A stretch of 64,000 nucleotides of DNA from Gaeumannomyces sp. JS-464 (taxonomy: Eukaryota > Ascomycota > Sordariomycetes > Magnaporthales > Magnaporthaceae): NCBI GenBank assembly GCA_002197995.1, contig NGZR01000005.1, forward strand, positions 558,001 to 622,000, given 5' to 3'. Shown piece after piece: positions 44,822 to 55,968 of this stretch. Numbering within the stretch: position 1 is the stretch's first letter; the number at the start of each line of letters is the position of its first letter. The position numbers were made by a program, and so were the translations under genes. Under the pieces are notes generated by a model. That model was not told where the DNA came from. It did no database searches and worked only from the letters and a program-made list of their open reading frames with translations.

Positions 44822-46368
44822 ATGGCGTCACCCCACGACCCCCCGCCCCTGGACCTGGCCAGCACCCTGGCGGCGCTCCCACCCCTGGCCACTATCAACC
44901 CGCGCGCCGAGATCCGCAGGGTCCTCGCATCGGGCGGCTCCAGGATCCCGATCCTGGTCGCCCTGGACGACGACCCGACCGGCACCCAGACCTGCCACGG
45001 CATCCCCGTCCTGGCCGTGTGGGACCAGGCCATGCTCTCCGCCGAGTTCCGGCGCACCCCGCCCGGGTCCGGCTTCTTCATCCTGACCAACAGCCGCGCC
45101 CTGCACCCAGCCCCTGCGCGGGCGCTGATCCGCGACATCTGCACCAACCTGAAGGCCGCCGCCGCCGCCGCCGCCGTGTCCTTCGAGGTCGTCCTGCGCG
45201 GCGACTCGACGCTGCGCGGCCACTTCCCGCTCGAGTGCGACGCCGCGTCCGAGGTCCTGGGGCCGCCCGACGCGACCCTGCTGTGCCCCTTCTTCCTGCA
45301 GGGCGGCCGCTACACCCTCGGCGACGTCCACTACGTCGCCTCCGAGGACGGCGCGACGCTCGTGCCCGCGGCCCAGACGCCGTTTGCGCGCGACGCCACC
45401 TTTGGCTACGCCAACTCGGACCTGCGCGAGTACGTCGTCGAGAAGAGCGCCGGCGCCGTCCCGCGCGGCCGCATCGCCAGCCTGGAGCTGGCGAGCGAGA
45501 TCCGCGCGCCCGACGGCGTGGACCGGGCGCTGAAGAAGCTGCTGTCCCTGCCCGGGGGCAGCGTGGCGATCGTGAACGCGGCGGCCGAAGAGGACGTCGA
45601 CGTCGTGGTGCTGGCGCTGCTGCGGGCCGCGGCGGAGCAGGGCCGGAGATACCTGTTCCGGACGGGCGCGGCGTTCGTGTCGTCGCGGCTGGGCATCTCG
45701 CCCATCCCGCCCATCTCGGCGGCGCAGCTCAGGTTCACCAAGGATGCGGGCGCCCTCGTGATTGCGGGCTCGTACGTGCCCAAGACGACGGCGCAGCTCG
45801 AGGCGCTGACGAGGCGGAGCGGAGACGCGCTCACAACTATTGTGCTGGATGTTGAGAAGCTGCTGGAGGATAAGGACGCTGCGGGCGGGGCTGCGGGCGA
45901 GGGCGTTTCGGGGGAGGTCAAGCGGGCGATCGAGGAGGCTGAGAAGGAGATCACCAGGGGCCAGGACGTGCTCGTCATGACCAGCCGGAAGCTAGTTGTT
46001 GGATCGGACGCAGCAAAGAGTTTGGATATAGGGTCTACGGTCGCCGCGGCGCTGGTATCCTTTCTGGTCAACCTAAAAATAAGGCCAAGATATGTCATCG
46101 CAAAGGTTAGTCTGCCCGCCCCGCATACCAACGGAAGATCTTCCGCTGACACCATTAACAGGGTGGCATCACGTCGTCCGACATGGCAACAAAAGGCCTT
46201 CGGTTCAAGCGAGCCGAGATCGTGGGCCAGGCCGCCGCGGGCGTGCCGCTATGGAGGTGCGACGAGCCAGAGTCGAAGTGGGCAGGAATCCCGTATGTTG
46301 TTTTCCCCGGAAACGTCGGCGCAACAGACACATTGTTCGACGTGGTCTCGGGCTGGAGGGTATCATAA
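44822..46368 (+). CDS. Four-carbon acid sugar kinase family (OtnK/DUF1537-like)
   Basis: Exon 1 is 44822-46105 and exon 2 is 46162-46368; the 56-bp intron has GTTAGT and TTAACAG ends. The protein has 496 residues. The N-terminal half carries the family signature LVALDDDPTGTQTCHGIPVLAVW (about residues 43-65), FFILTNSRAL and FEVVLRGDSTLRGHFPLE. The C-terminal nucleotide-binding half has VVGSYVPKTTAQLE-type and GGITSSDMATKGL blocks, the latter created only by splicing, then PYVVFPGNVG near the end. Members phosphorylate 3-oxo-tetronate or related C4 acid sugars in bacteria; the fungal substrate is not established. The frame is clean, with no slips. The start is the first ATG after a 12-bp CAAG leader context (ACAAGATGGC). 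The divergent transporter may supply a substrate. Confidence 0.88.
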
Positions 46369-49109
46369 CTCAGCCCGACGAGATCGTCCGTCAAGGCCGA
46401 TGCTCTGGTAATCCACACAGAGGGCAGCACAGAGCAGCTCTCGCCCTTCTGCACTATAACATATTTCCAATCTAGTTTCTGTATGGGGATAGAGAGGACG
46501 AACGACCTGGAGAGATCGTCTGTACGATTGAGCGCCGAGTTCAATAACTTATTATCATTACGTCTAGATGCCTCCTATCCTAGAGCACTACTTTGTCCTC
46601 TCATTACATCCTGTCTAAGCTTCAACTTTTAAGGCGAGCCCAGGCCTGCAAAATCCGGTCCCTGGGTGGATCAGCTTTGCCCTCTTCCGGATCAGCCTAG
46701 GGTTAGATCAGCCCGGTCGCCCGAGATGTCGGCGACGGCAGCACCAAGCGCGCATCGACCCTTGCCGCCATAAGCCGCCCCTTCAGGACTTCTCGCGTTA
46801 TGACTTTCGGCTGGGCGAGATCGATCTCGCCGAACTTTGTGGGGGCAGCCCAGGCGTCCGATATTCTGTGCCTGGTTGCTCCCCCGCGTCGCTGGGCGGC
46901 GACGAGCTGTTCGATCCGCAACTTGTGGGGCACGCCACTTGCCGTGTCGCCTCTCCTCAAAGGCGGGATAGCAGCGAAGTATAGTTCGTTTTGAGGACAT
47001 AACCATGACGACCTAGATCTTGAGGCGTAAAAGTTAAGCTGATATATATAATTTAGATAGAAGTCAAAACAACGAGAGATGAGGTTTACTTCGATGCAAC
47101 AATGGAGCTAAATGGCTCTTTCTTTTTGAAGAAGAAGAAGAAGAAGAGAAGAAGAAGAAGAAAGAAGAAGAAGAAGAAGAAGAAGTAGAAGAAGAAGAAG
47201 AACACGCCCAACGGCCTCTAATTATTCTTGTAGTTTTGACCCTAGACATGATTTTCCCGTTACAATCTCGTTTCCCGTCAGCTGGGTAACCGTCACCCGA
47301 CCTGTCGGTTAACTAGCGGTAGGTCTTGGCCTCGGACATCTTGCTCGTGAGCAACGTGGGCATGGTTAATAAGCTTTCCCTTGCCTGCCGCTACACATGT
47401 CTTTATCCTCGCACCCCTGGGACACTTGCCTCGATTACTGCCCGATCCTGGGCAAGGTGCGCTTTTTCGCCGCTACTACGTCTGCCAACGGCGCCTCTGG
47501 CGCTCGCGGCATCTATGCGCCAGCTGGTCACAACCGCCGGCAAATCGCAGTTCGCGGCGTGGTGTCGCACCGTTTCTGATTTTCTTGATACCCAGATCGC
47601 CAAACAAGGGCGAGTGAGGGAGTAGTTGCCCAGGATGTGTGACTGACCGAGGGCAGAATGGATAAGCGCAGTCTGAAAGAAATTCAAACAAGGGGAAGTG
47701 GACTCTATTTCAAGATATATAGAGGTGGCTGTGCAAATATCTGACATCCGCCAGTATCGAGGTAGATAAGAAGACCTCTCTGCGTCGCATGTGGTCGTCG
47801 ACGCTAATATCCTGGCTGGCTTAGAAAGAAAATTAGTGGACGATTTTAACGTCTATGTACTTCTCAGATTTTTCTGCCGATGCCTTCCACGTAACAAGCT
47901 TGGCCGGAGCGTCCTTGCGGCGCTCAGCAGAGCCACCTTCAGGCGCTACATGGAGTCCCTCGGTGGATCCCCTAAACAATGTTAAAATTCTAGCGCGAGA
48001 ACGACTAAGCGAGGGTCGGCCCTCTTACCTGAGGCATCGCGTATGGTCGTCATATTGCCGTAAGGGAGCTGGCCAGGTAGGCATGTTGTATGGTGGACGA
48101 TGCCCTCGACATAATTTGAGGGCGAAGGCGGAACTTGCTTCGCGGCGGATGAGAAGATGGAGGCGCAAGTGCCCTGAGAAAGCGGAGGAGGCGGGGACTG
48201 GATTTGTCAGATGCGCGGCTGCGGCAGACCTCTTCGTGGTCTACGCTCGTGGGCATGCACCAAAGGATTCCCTCGCTGCTGTAGGCGCGTGTGATGTAGT
48301 AGTCGCCTTTCGGGTGAGCATAGCGCTTTCTTGAAGGGCGCGACAGAGTCGGGTAATTAGAAGGAAGATTTTGATACTCTGTGAAATATATAGAGATGGC
48401 TACGGAATGCTCCACTGGTCTACGGTATCAAGACGACTTTCCAGCTTCTCCACATGGACAATGCTTGAGGAACATTCTAAAGACTAGGCACAGATGGGAG
48501 ATGACTGGGGATTTGCAAGTTATAAGCCCCAGAAATGACGACTCCGTCCTCGGGGTTGTTGGAGGTGGTGGGAGTCAATACTCTAGCCCACTATATGGGA
48601 GTGGACATTGGTCATACTTTGGGAATTTGCTAGAAGCCAAGAGAAGAGGGTGGTTGGAGAGGAAGGAAAAAGAGTGTGAGACAGGAAGGGGATGATCCAC
48701 CTTATATAGAACAGGGAATCGCGAAACAAGATGTGCGTTTGGGAAGAACCTAGAGTCAGCCCTGAAAGCCAGCGGGTGAAAGTATCAAACATCGGTGATA
48801 AGGTCTTTGGTTGTAATTACGTTATAGTTGTGTTATTACTCTAGCATGCAACAAGTCACATATCAAACATGGACGGTTCGCGCTGTTGTTATCTACGATA
48901 ACGAGTTTTGGTGCAGGAGAATTTGGCTGTTTGTTACGCAGCTGCTTGGGGAATCGGGGCAAGCAGAGTTCGATCGTCAAGTCGCATATCAGCTGTCCAC
49001 AGGCAAGACAAGGAAAGAAAAGAACTGCGCTCTAAACACCATATAGAACCACCAGGAAACGGCATACATGACTCAATCCTGTCTAGATATCCATACAAAC
49101 ATCTGGGGC
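46369..49109. other. Gene-free 2.7 kb with a GAA microsatellite
   Basis: No gene is supported. It contains the (GAA)n tract at 47128-47202. A loosely repeated segment (ATATATAGAGGTGGCT near 47719 and ATATATAGAGATGGCT near 48386) hints at an old duplication. Short frames on both strands have no recognisable domain. Confidence 0.45.
47128..47202. repeat. GAA/TTC trinucleotide repeat
   Basis: About 75 bp of GAA units with a few interruptions (GAGAAG, AAAGAAG, GTAGAAG). Purine-only on the plus strand apart from one T. Confidence 0.9.
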
Positions 49110-51959
49110 TCAATCCTCCTCAGCAAAGGTGCCTCGCAGCGGCAGCTGTGACTCAAAGGTGCCGTTCTCCTTGCGCATGTGGCGGTCGAAGCTCTGCGTC
49201 GACATCTGCACCTTCTCAAACAGGCTCCTGTCCAGGACGGGCGGGCCGGGCGGGCGCTCGCCCCTGGCGCGGGCCTCCTCGGCCAGCTGCGAGTACGAGT
49301 GCAGGGCGAGGCTGGAGGCGATCTGGAAGGCGCTGCGGATCTGGCGGCCGTTCCAGCAGCCTGTGGAGCGGGCCAGGTCCTCGTAGTGCTTGGACGCGAA
49401 CTCGACGATCTCGGCCTCCTTGATGACCAGGGCCGGCTCGCCCGTCATGCGCGAGCGCTCCGACTCGATCTTGCGCAGCTTGGCCACGTTGAGCCGGAAG
49501 ATGTCGCGCGTCTGGGCCTTGTCGAGTGGCGGGTAGTAGAGCGACAGGTTGATGCGCGACTTGAAGGCCTCGTCGATGGCGCCCACGCGGTTAGTCGTCA
49601 GGAAGAGCAGGCCGTTGTAGTACTCGAGCACGCGCAAGAAGACCGAAACCAGCGCGTTGCGCTTCATGTCGTTCTTGGACCGCTGCGACAAGAACACGTC
49701 GGCCTCGTCAAGCAGCAGCACGCAGTCCCACAGGTGCGCGAGCCGGAACACGTTCTTGAGCGAGTTCTCGACCTCGCTCGGCGTCAGGCCGAGGTCGCCG
49801 CACGTGATAACGAACAGCGGCTTCTTGTTCTCCATGGCCACGGCCTCGGCCGTCGCCGTCTTGCCCACGCCGGGGACGCCGTGCAGCAGCACCACCAGGC
49901 CGCGCCCCTTGCCCTGGATCACGTCCTGGCCGGGCCCCTCGATGGAGGCATCGGCGTAGCGGCGCTCGAGCGCCTTCTTCTGGAAGTGCGACATGACGAG
50001 GCTGCGCACGACGTCCTTGTAGTCGCGCTGGATCTTGAGGTTCTCGAACACGCCCGGCTCGCGGCGGATGGGCTTGAGGAAGTTGAGGTCGATGGGCCAG
50101 AACTGACGCTCGCGCAGGGCGTAAGCGAACATGCGCTTGGGCAGCAGCACCAGGTCCTCCTCGCGCAGCTCGAGGTCCTTAGGGTTAGTCTCGAAGGTGC
50201 GCGACCCTTGGGCGCGCACGCGCAGGAAGGTGTCGAGCGCCAGGTTCTCGCGGCGCTGGCGCATCTCGATGCCGTCCTTCTTCTGCACGATCTCCTCCTG
50301 CGCGTACGCGAGCAGGCCCCGGGATCGGTCGACCCAGTGGCGGATGGGCATCTCGTCCGTCTCGGCCTCGCACTCGACCGAGACGTGCGTCGACACGTGG
50401 TGGAAACAGGGTCGCCAGTTGGGTTGCTTAAGGTAGGCCTCGGTCAGGTCCACGATAACGTCGCTCTCAACGAATTCGGGGTGGAACATCTTGTCGTAGT
50501 TCTCGTCCATAAGGATCTCGTCCTCGATGGCGGTATTTTCGTTTGGCGGGTTGCGAGTAATCGTCCATGCACTGTATTGCTGGTGGCGTTCCTCAACCTG
50601 AAGGTACTTCATAAATTTGCGGCCCTGGTCTTTGAGCGACTCGATAAAGCTTTTGGTGATCGTGGCGATACCGGATTGGGTAGACCTGCAGCGACTCGAT
50701 GGCGCGCTCGCCGACGAGGAGTCGATCTTGAACACGTTGCGGACGGCGCCGAGGTTGGTGCCGTCGTGGTCGATGTAGTATGCCGAGATCTCGAACGTGT
50801 TGTTGTCGTCAGACTGCATCAGGTCGTCGGCCCAGAAGTCCCAGCCGGTCTCCATGAAGGAGACCTTGGGGTCGGGCACCCGCACGCGGTAGATGCGCCA
50901 GACCTCGTGGTACCGACCGCCGGGCTCACCCCCAGTGGGCATGTAGATGAGGTCGCCAGGCCGGTATAGGGACCACAGATCCTCGAACTTGACTGTGCTC
51001 GCTGTGTTGCCGTCAAAGCGCTGGTATAGAGGCATGATCTCCTTGTCGACAAACTCCACGTAGCAGCGCATGTCGGCTAGAGCCTCAGGGCTATCCATAA
51101 GGCCCTCAAAGTCCTCGTCCTCGTTGGAGTCAACAGACTTGAGAGACACGTTGTCGGGAAACCCATCCTCGTCCTCGTCTGTCTCGGTGCCCTCGCCCTT
51201 TTCGGAAGCAATGTCCTCGGCGGTGATGACGGTCTCGGGCTCCGCCTCCACCTCCACAGGGGTGTCGGAGGACGTCTCGGGCTCGTCGAGGTCCTCGTAG
51301 TCACCCCACTTTTCCTCGAGGGCGGCCAGGATCTCCCGCATCTTGGGCTGGAAGTAGACGAGAGTCTGGAAGGGCCTCATGAAGGTGCGCGGGGTGGACC
51401 GCTTCTCGGTGTCGTTGGTGAGGGCAGTGAGGTGGCCCAGAATAGGCTGGGATTGGATGCGAACGCGTGCAATCTCAGACTCGGGCCCGTAGACCGTCTC
51501 AGCTTGCTTCTTGTCGATTTTGCCCGAGCTATCCCTGAGCCTCTCGGCGATTATGTCGTCAAGGTTGTCCTCTTGAAGACCCTTGAAGACCAGCAGGTTC
51601 CGCCGGCGAATGGCAGCGTCTTCACGGCGGCGGCGGCCCTGCTCCCGGCGGATCTGGGATTGGATTCCGGGGCCTGCCATCAGAACATCGATGGCATAGT
51701 CACGCTCACCAACGGGCTGGAGGCGGTTCTTGAAGTTCTCGAAGTTGACCTTGCGGACCTGCGGGATCTTGGCCCTCCACTTGGCGGTTGTGCGACGACG
51801 GTCGTCGAAGATCTGCTTGCGGCGCTCGGCCTCGCGGCGCATGGCAGACAGCTCCTCTTCGCTGGACGCCGACCGCCAGCGCGGACCGGCGGCCTGCGGC
51901 TGGCCCTTCTTCTTGGGTGCCTTCCCACGGGCCTGGCTTGTTTGCTTGGTTCTAGCCAT
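49110..51959 (-). CDS. AAA-type ATPase with a histone-H3-like amino terminus
   Basis: Single exon, 949 residues, start at 51959 in an ideal context (CAACCATGG). The frame stays open 108 codons further upstream, but that part is pyrimidine-rich leader with intron-like signals. Residues 1-19 read MARTKQTSQARGKAPKKKG, near-identical to the histone H3 tail around K4 and K14. A basic/coiled region follows (about 40-130), then an acidic linker (about 225-285), a conserved middle domain of the type found in fungal AAA proteins (RPGDLIYMPTGG...YHEVWRIYRV near 335), and one AAA module: Walker A GVPGVGKTAT (about 692-701), Walker B LLLDEADVF (about 747), sensor LFLTTNRV and arginine finger KSRINLSLYYPPL. 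The product is probably a nuclear or soluble remodeller; substrate unknown. The frame is intact over 2.85 kb. Confidence 0.88.
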   Translation of the reverse strand: MARTKQTSQARGKAPKKKGQPQAAGPRWRSASSEEELSAMRREAERRKQIFDDRRRTTAKWRAKIPQVRKVNFENFKNRLQPVGERDYAIDVLMAGPGIQSQIRREQGRRRREDAAIRRRNLLVFKGLQEDNLDDIIAERLRDSSGKIDKKQAETVYGPESEIARVRIQSQPILGHLTALTNDTEKRSTPRTFMRPFQTLVYFQPKMREILAALEEKWGDYEDLDEPETSSDTPVEVEAEPETVITAEDIASEKGEGTETDEDEDGFPDNVSLKSVDSNEDEDFEGLMDSPEALADMRCYVEFVDKEIMPLYQRFDGNTASTVKFEDLWSLYRPGDLIYMPTGGEPGGRYHEVWRIYRVRVPDPKVSFMETGWDFWADDLMQSDDNNTFEISAYYIDHDGTNLGAVRNVFKIDSSSASAPSSRCRSTQSGIATITKSFIESLKDQGRKFMKYLQVEERHQQYSAWTITRNPPNENTAIEDEILMDENYDKMFHPEFVESDVIVDLTEAYLKQPNWRPCFHHVSTHVSVECEAETDEMPIRHWVDRSRGLLAYAQEEIVQKKDGIEMRQRRENLALDTFLRVRAQGSRTFETNPKDLELREEDLVLLPKRMFAYALRERQFWPIDLNFLKPIRREPGVFENLKIQRDYKDVVRSLVMSHFQKKALERRYADASIEGPGQDVIQGKGRGLVVLLHGVPGVGKTATAEAVAMENKKPLFVITCGDLGLTPSEVENSLKNVFRLAHLWDCVLLLDEADVFLSQRSKNDMKRNALVSVFLRVLEYYNGLLFLTTNRVGAIDEAFKSRINLSLYYPPLDKAQTRDIFRLNVAKLRKIESERSRMTGEPALVIKEAEIVEFASKHYEDLARSTGCWNGRQIRSAFQIASSLALHSYSQLAEEARARGERPPGPPVLDRSLFEKVQMSTQSFDRHMRKENGTFESQLPLRGTFAEED

Positions 51960-53028
51960 GGTTGCAGTCTGCTGTGGAAAGATTTGAAAAGTAGTGAGTT
52001 GTAAATCGAGATGGAGTCTGGGATGTTGAGGAAAGGGATGATGCTGAGGAGAAAAACGAGAAACCATACCGTGGGCGCAGGTCGCCCTTTTGTAAGCCCA
52101 AATATCCCCTTTTCGTTCTCGGCTTGATATGCTTGCTCTCTTCCTGCGCCGCCGCCTCCCTGCCTGGCTGTCTGCCTGGCGCACGGGCATGGATTTGGCG
52201 GCATCCAGCCGCAGCGCCGTTTGGGGCGGCGGGGCTGCTGCCTGTCTGGTGCGGGCGGAAGCTTGCAAACCACCGAACGGCATGCAAGACCAGGCTAGCT
52301 AGGGTGCATGCAGGGCCAGTGCTAGACCAGCCATTGACAGCGGCAGTGACTCACCGCCGGAAAGCTGACGACAGGGATGCGCTGGCCGATGTTCCGAGGC
52401 AGCAAATCCCGGCACGTCGGCCACAGTGGTGTTCGTGGCTTCATGCTTATCGCTATTACTGTCGCCGACATGGCCCATTGGGGCAAAACACCAGCCAGGC
52501 TCCAGCCATCTTCGGACTCTGGGGTGTGCGGGGAAGCTGAGCGCCGTATTAGATGATAACCAAATGCGGTAATTTGTCAGAAGGAGCAATTCACTTTTTC
52601 CCACTCCAATGTGCAATACAACAAGATGTTCTGCTTTGTCTTCCCCCTGCTCCGTCCTGGCTGCTCTTCCCGTCTGTGTGGCCTCCAGCGCCAGGCGCCC
52701 AGGGCTTGGGCCACAGTTTTAGTGCCATGCTCAGCCACCCAACCCCGCGCTCCTGCCAGGAACTGGGGCCTGCCAGCCTACATCCGGAGGCATCCACTCC
52801 AGTACCATCGAGGTGCCGCCTGCGGATCCTCCCCTCTCAGCCCTCCACGTGTTTTATCTGGCATAAGCTCTGGAGACATCCGTCTTTTCTTATCAAGGCC
52901 ACTGGAGGCTCGATCCCAGAGCAGAGCCATATCCATCAGGCAGGCCTGTCGCCTCCAGCATCGCCTCTGGGCACTGCTTGGGCCCGCGTAAAATTGCCTC
53001 TCTTGTGTTGCCCAATGCCTTCGCCACA
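51960..53028. other. Leader of the AAA ATPase gene and intergenic DNA
   Basis: On the minus strand the 110 bp before the ATG is CT-rich and contains ACGGTATGG...CTTTCCACAG, a plausible 5'-leader intron of about 100 bp. The remaining DNA up to the GST stop shows no gene. Confidence 0.45.
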
Positions 53029-53811
53029 TCACGGCTTGAGCGACAGAGCCGCGTTCCCCTCCACCTCCAGCACCTTTCTCGTCGCCTCCAGAGCCTCGAC
53101 CTTGCGCATCAACCCGGCGTAATGCGGATGTGACTCCTCGCTCAGCATCCCCAGTATCAAAGCACCAATCCTCCAGAAGACGTAGAGGTTGAAGTCAACC
53201 GCCGTGAAGTACCCATCCTTCCCGCCGCCGATGCCAAGATCGCCCTCTCGGATCCGCTGCTCGATCCTGGCAAAGCACTTCTCGAGAATATCCATTCCCT
53301 TTTTCTTGAGTGCTGCAGCAGCGGCAGATTCCCCCTCGCCGACGAGCCGGTACGGCCGCCAGATCTCGACGAGCGCGACGCCGTGCAGCGTGCCCGCCAG
53401 CCACGCCAGCCACTCGTACACCTTGGCGCGCTCGAGTGCGTTGCATCCAAGCAGGTAGTTGGGGCCGGGGCCGCCTGATGGTGTGGCGTGGGGCACGGTG
53501 TCGGCGAGCGAGGCGAGGTAGGTGAGGACGCCAGGAACCTCGGTGATTATGGTGGTACGTCCCTTCTCTTCCTCCTCGAGCCTCAGGGCGGGCACAAACC
53601 CGGTAGGGTTGATCTTGAGGTATTCCTCGTGGGGGAGGCTGCCGTCCGCGGCCCCGTAGCCGCCCGTGTTTTCGGCCTTGCTCTGGTCAACGTTGGACAG
53701 GACCATGCGGACCATGTGGACCGAGTCGTAGGGGGCGCCGAGGTAGGCTAGCAGGAGATGCCCTGCCATGGCGACGGAGCCGTCGCCACGGTAGTACGTG
53801 ATCTTGGCCAT
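53029..53811 (-). CDS. Glutathione S-transferase family protein
   Basis: 260 residues, single exon, start at ATG 53811 (MAKITYYRGDGSVAMAGHLLLAYLG). The longer upstream frame lacks similarity and is treated as leader. The N-terminal thioredoxin-like GST domain includes a NPTGFVPAL segment (cis-Pro region analogue) and TEVPGVLTYLASL. The C-terminal all-helical domain includes AKVYEWLAWLAGTLHG and FTAVDFNLYVFWRIG. GSTs conjugate glutathione to electrophiles in the cytosol; the specific class and substrate cannot be read from sequence. The frame is clean. Confidence 0.85.
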   Translation of the reverse strand: MAKITYYRGDGSVAMAGHLLLAYLGAPYDSVHMVRMVLSNVDQSKAENTGGYGAADGSLPHEEYLKINPTGFVPALRLEEEEKGRTTIITEVPGVLTYLASLADTVPHATPSGGPGPNYLLGCNALERAKVYEWLAWLAGTLHGVALVEIWRPYRLVGEGESAAAAALKKKGMDILEKCFARIEQRIREGDLGIGGGKDGYFTAVDFNLYVFWRIGALILGMLSEESHPHYAGLMRKVEALEATRKVLEVEGNAALSLKP

Positions 53812-54169
53812 GATTGGAGTAGGGGAATGTGCCAGTGTTGCTTTTAGTGGTATGACCGAGAAGAGGCATGCGGTTTTCGGGGCTGGTGATTCGCGGCCTG
53901 CTTTTATCATCAGTGTGTCTTCTACACAGCCAAACCCATGGGGCTGACAAATTGTCGCTCTGGTGGGACGTGGGATGCCGGTACTCACCATAAGCATCTG
54001 CTTTGAAATCAGCGGTTGGTGCCGTGAGCATACCCATGCAGCAGCTTGACAAGCTGCTCCACTCACTCTTCGCTTTCCCAACACCATACCGAGCGGATCA
54101 TCAAAACACACACTCCTGGCTCCGAGTGCCTATGGCTCCATGTAACGGAATCTGGACGTGGCAATGTAA
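53812..54169. other. Short intergenic region
   Basis: 358 bp between the GST start and the stop of the next minus-strand gene. No gene or clear regulatory motif is seen. Confidence 0.45.
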
Positions 54170-55968
54170 TCAAATCCCCGCGTGCTTCGCAAGCGTTCGT
54201 GATACCCTCCCTTCAACACCGCTCACCAGCCTGACGGCCGCGGCGGCGATCGCTATGGCAGACCGCAGACACCGAAGCGGAACGCCCACCAGAAAGAACA
54301 AGTAGAGCTGAAATATTGCCGCTGCGAACGTACGCAAAAGCCGAAGAAATCCCTTGCGCTGCTTCGGTGCCACCATCGCCACCCCAGACGATGATCTGCT
54401 CCTGATTGGTGCAGACGGTGGTTTTGTAGAGATTCTGGGCAGGCAGCCCATCGCGGCTACTTGGTCAGCGTGATCCACCAGCGTCGTTGCCGACGACACT
54501 TTAGAGACGACTGATGCGGCAGACGGGTGCGACAGGGAAGACACTTCTGAAGCCGGCTGGCTGGCGGTATCTGACAGGCCTGGAGCCGCAAACAGGCTCG
54601 GAATCGCCAAACGATCGTTGGGCACCTTCTCGGCAGTCCGTGCGGCTGCGAACCGCTGTCCGGCCATTGCCAGCCTCTCCAAGGTCAGTCGCATCTCGCT
54701 CTCGGGCGTCGAGACCATGTACTGGAAAGGATCGGTAATAGCCAGGGTGGGTTTCGAGGCCACCTCCCGGCCGGACGCGTGGTTAGTTTGTGATAACTGA
54801 GTCGGTTCCAGGGGTGCCGCGATATGCAGGCTAGGTTTGGCTTGCTGTGCAGAATCGCCAGTCTCCTGTTCTTTCTCGATCGCAACCGACCAAGCAGTAG
54901 ACGGAGCGTGCGGTGGCGGCTGTGTCTCTTCAAAGGTGGTCTGCTGTGGCTCCGGAATCTCTGTCGGCCTGCTTCTCCAGTTCCTCTCCTGCATGGCGAG
55001 ATCCAGGCCTTTCGCCAGCTCGTCCAACGGCATCCGATAGCCGCTGTAGGTGCCAACATACGTAGTCGAAACGTCCCCCGGCGGTCATGTCGTGGTCCAA
55101 ACCGCAGATCCCTGAGGCCGCTCAGAAAACGGTCGCGCTTGCTCCTCAGCGTGCCCTCCACTTTGGCATGCATGTGGAAGGGCTGGCCGTCGTGCTCGAA
55201 TGTGAACGCAACGTGGATGGTGTTGTTCCTGGCTGATTCGAGCTCGTTCTCCGACACGGTCCATTGGAGAGTCTGGCCATTCGCACCGGCGTCAGTGTCT
55301 CTTTGGGCCTGAGGATAATGGTAAATCCCAATGTGCCGCCAATGACCTACCTTGTAATGTGTTCCGCCGACCGATCGGGTCTTGGTGCGATTGGGCCTTT
55401 TGAGTCGTCCGGCGAACTCCCAACGCGAGCGAACGAGGGTCTCGGATTGAGAAGATTTGCCGACGCCCCCGATTCCGAACCCGAAGCCCTCCAAAGTTGG
55501 CTGGAACTTGGAGTCTTTGGTGACGTACTGCACGCGCTCGCGCCCTAGGATTTGCTTTGGGCCGAACCAGTCGGTCATCTGGACTGGGATCTCCTGACGA
55601 GGATCGCGGAAGCCGTCGCCGCGGCCGGCCTCAGTTGGGATATCCTCCAGCGTCACCTCGACAATGATCGAAACCAGTTTATAGTCGGTCTGTTGGTGCA
55701 GGCCAATGTCCAGGTACAGGATTCCCGCAGGCCGGTCGCCGTCGATGCAGCCCCATTGCGATTGGCGAAAGTTCCATTTCAGGTCGACCTGGACGTTCCC
55801 AAACGACGCCCCTCCTACAGAAGCCGGGCCGCAGACTTTGTCGTCGAATCGGTGGTAGCTGTAGGTGCCCCTCTTTCGATCCCAATCTGCCGTCTTCAGC
55901 TCGGGGCACGTCCTGTCTGGACGGAGCAGAGATACCGAGCCGGGCGAGGGATGGGGAGGACCGTCCAT
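54170..55968 (-). CDS. Uncharacterised fungal protein with C-terminal membrane anchor (one frame slip)
   Basis: Start at ATG 55968 (MDGPPHPSPGSVSLLRPDRTCPELKTADWD). An upstream Met at 56103 would add a poly-Phe stretch encoded by leader T-runs and is not preferred. The N-terminal half (about 1-300) is a globular, beta-rich domain (GTYSYHRFDDKVCGPASVGGASFG...VEVTLEDIP...VTKDSKFQPTLEGFGFG). The frame slips at C5 (55075-55079); one more base joins RHDRRG to DVSTTYVGTYSGYRMPLDELAKGLDLAM. The second half is Ser/Pro/Thr-rich and ends in a hydrophobic stretch (FLRLLRTFAAAIFQLYLFFLVGV...AIAIAAAAVRLV) that predicts a tail anchor. About 599 residues once the base is allowed for. No named family recognised. 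Confidence 0.7.

Noticed and set aside
44773..45855. 360-codon Pro/Arg-rich frame overlapping the kinase
   Set aside because: Off-frame reading of the GC-rich kinase exon.
47719..48402. Terminal repeats of a small element between 47.7 and 48.4 kb
   Set aside because: The similarity (ATATATAGAGnTGGCT) is only about 16 bp, direct, and no target duplication or homologous body was found.
49179..50969. 596-codon plus-strand frame opposite the AAA ATPase
   Set aside because: It is the shadow of the GC-rich ATPase gene; the product is Val/Leu/His/Glu-biased without a domain, whereas the minus-strand frame has all AAA motifs.
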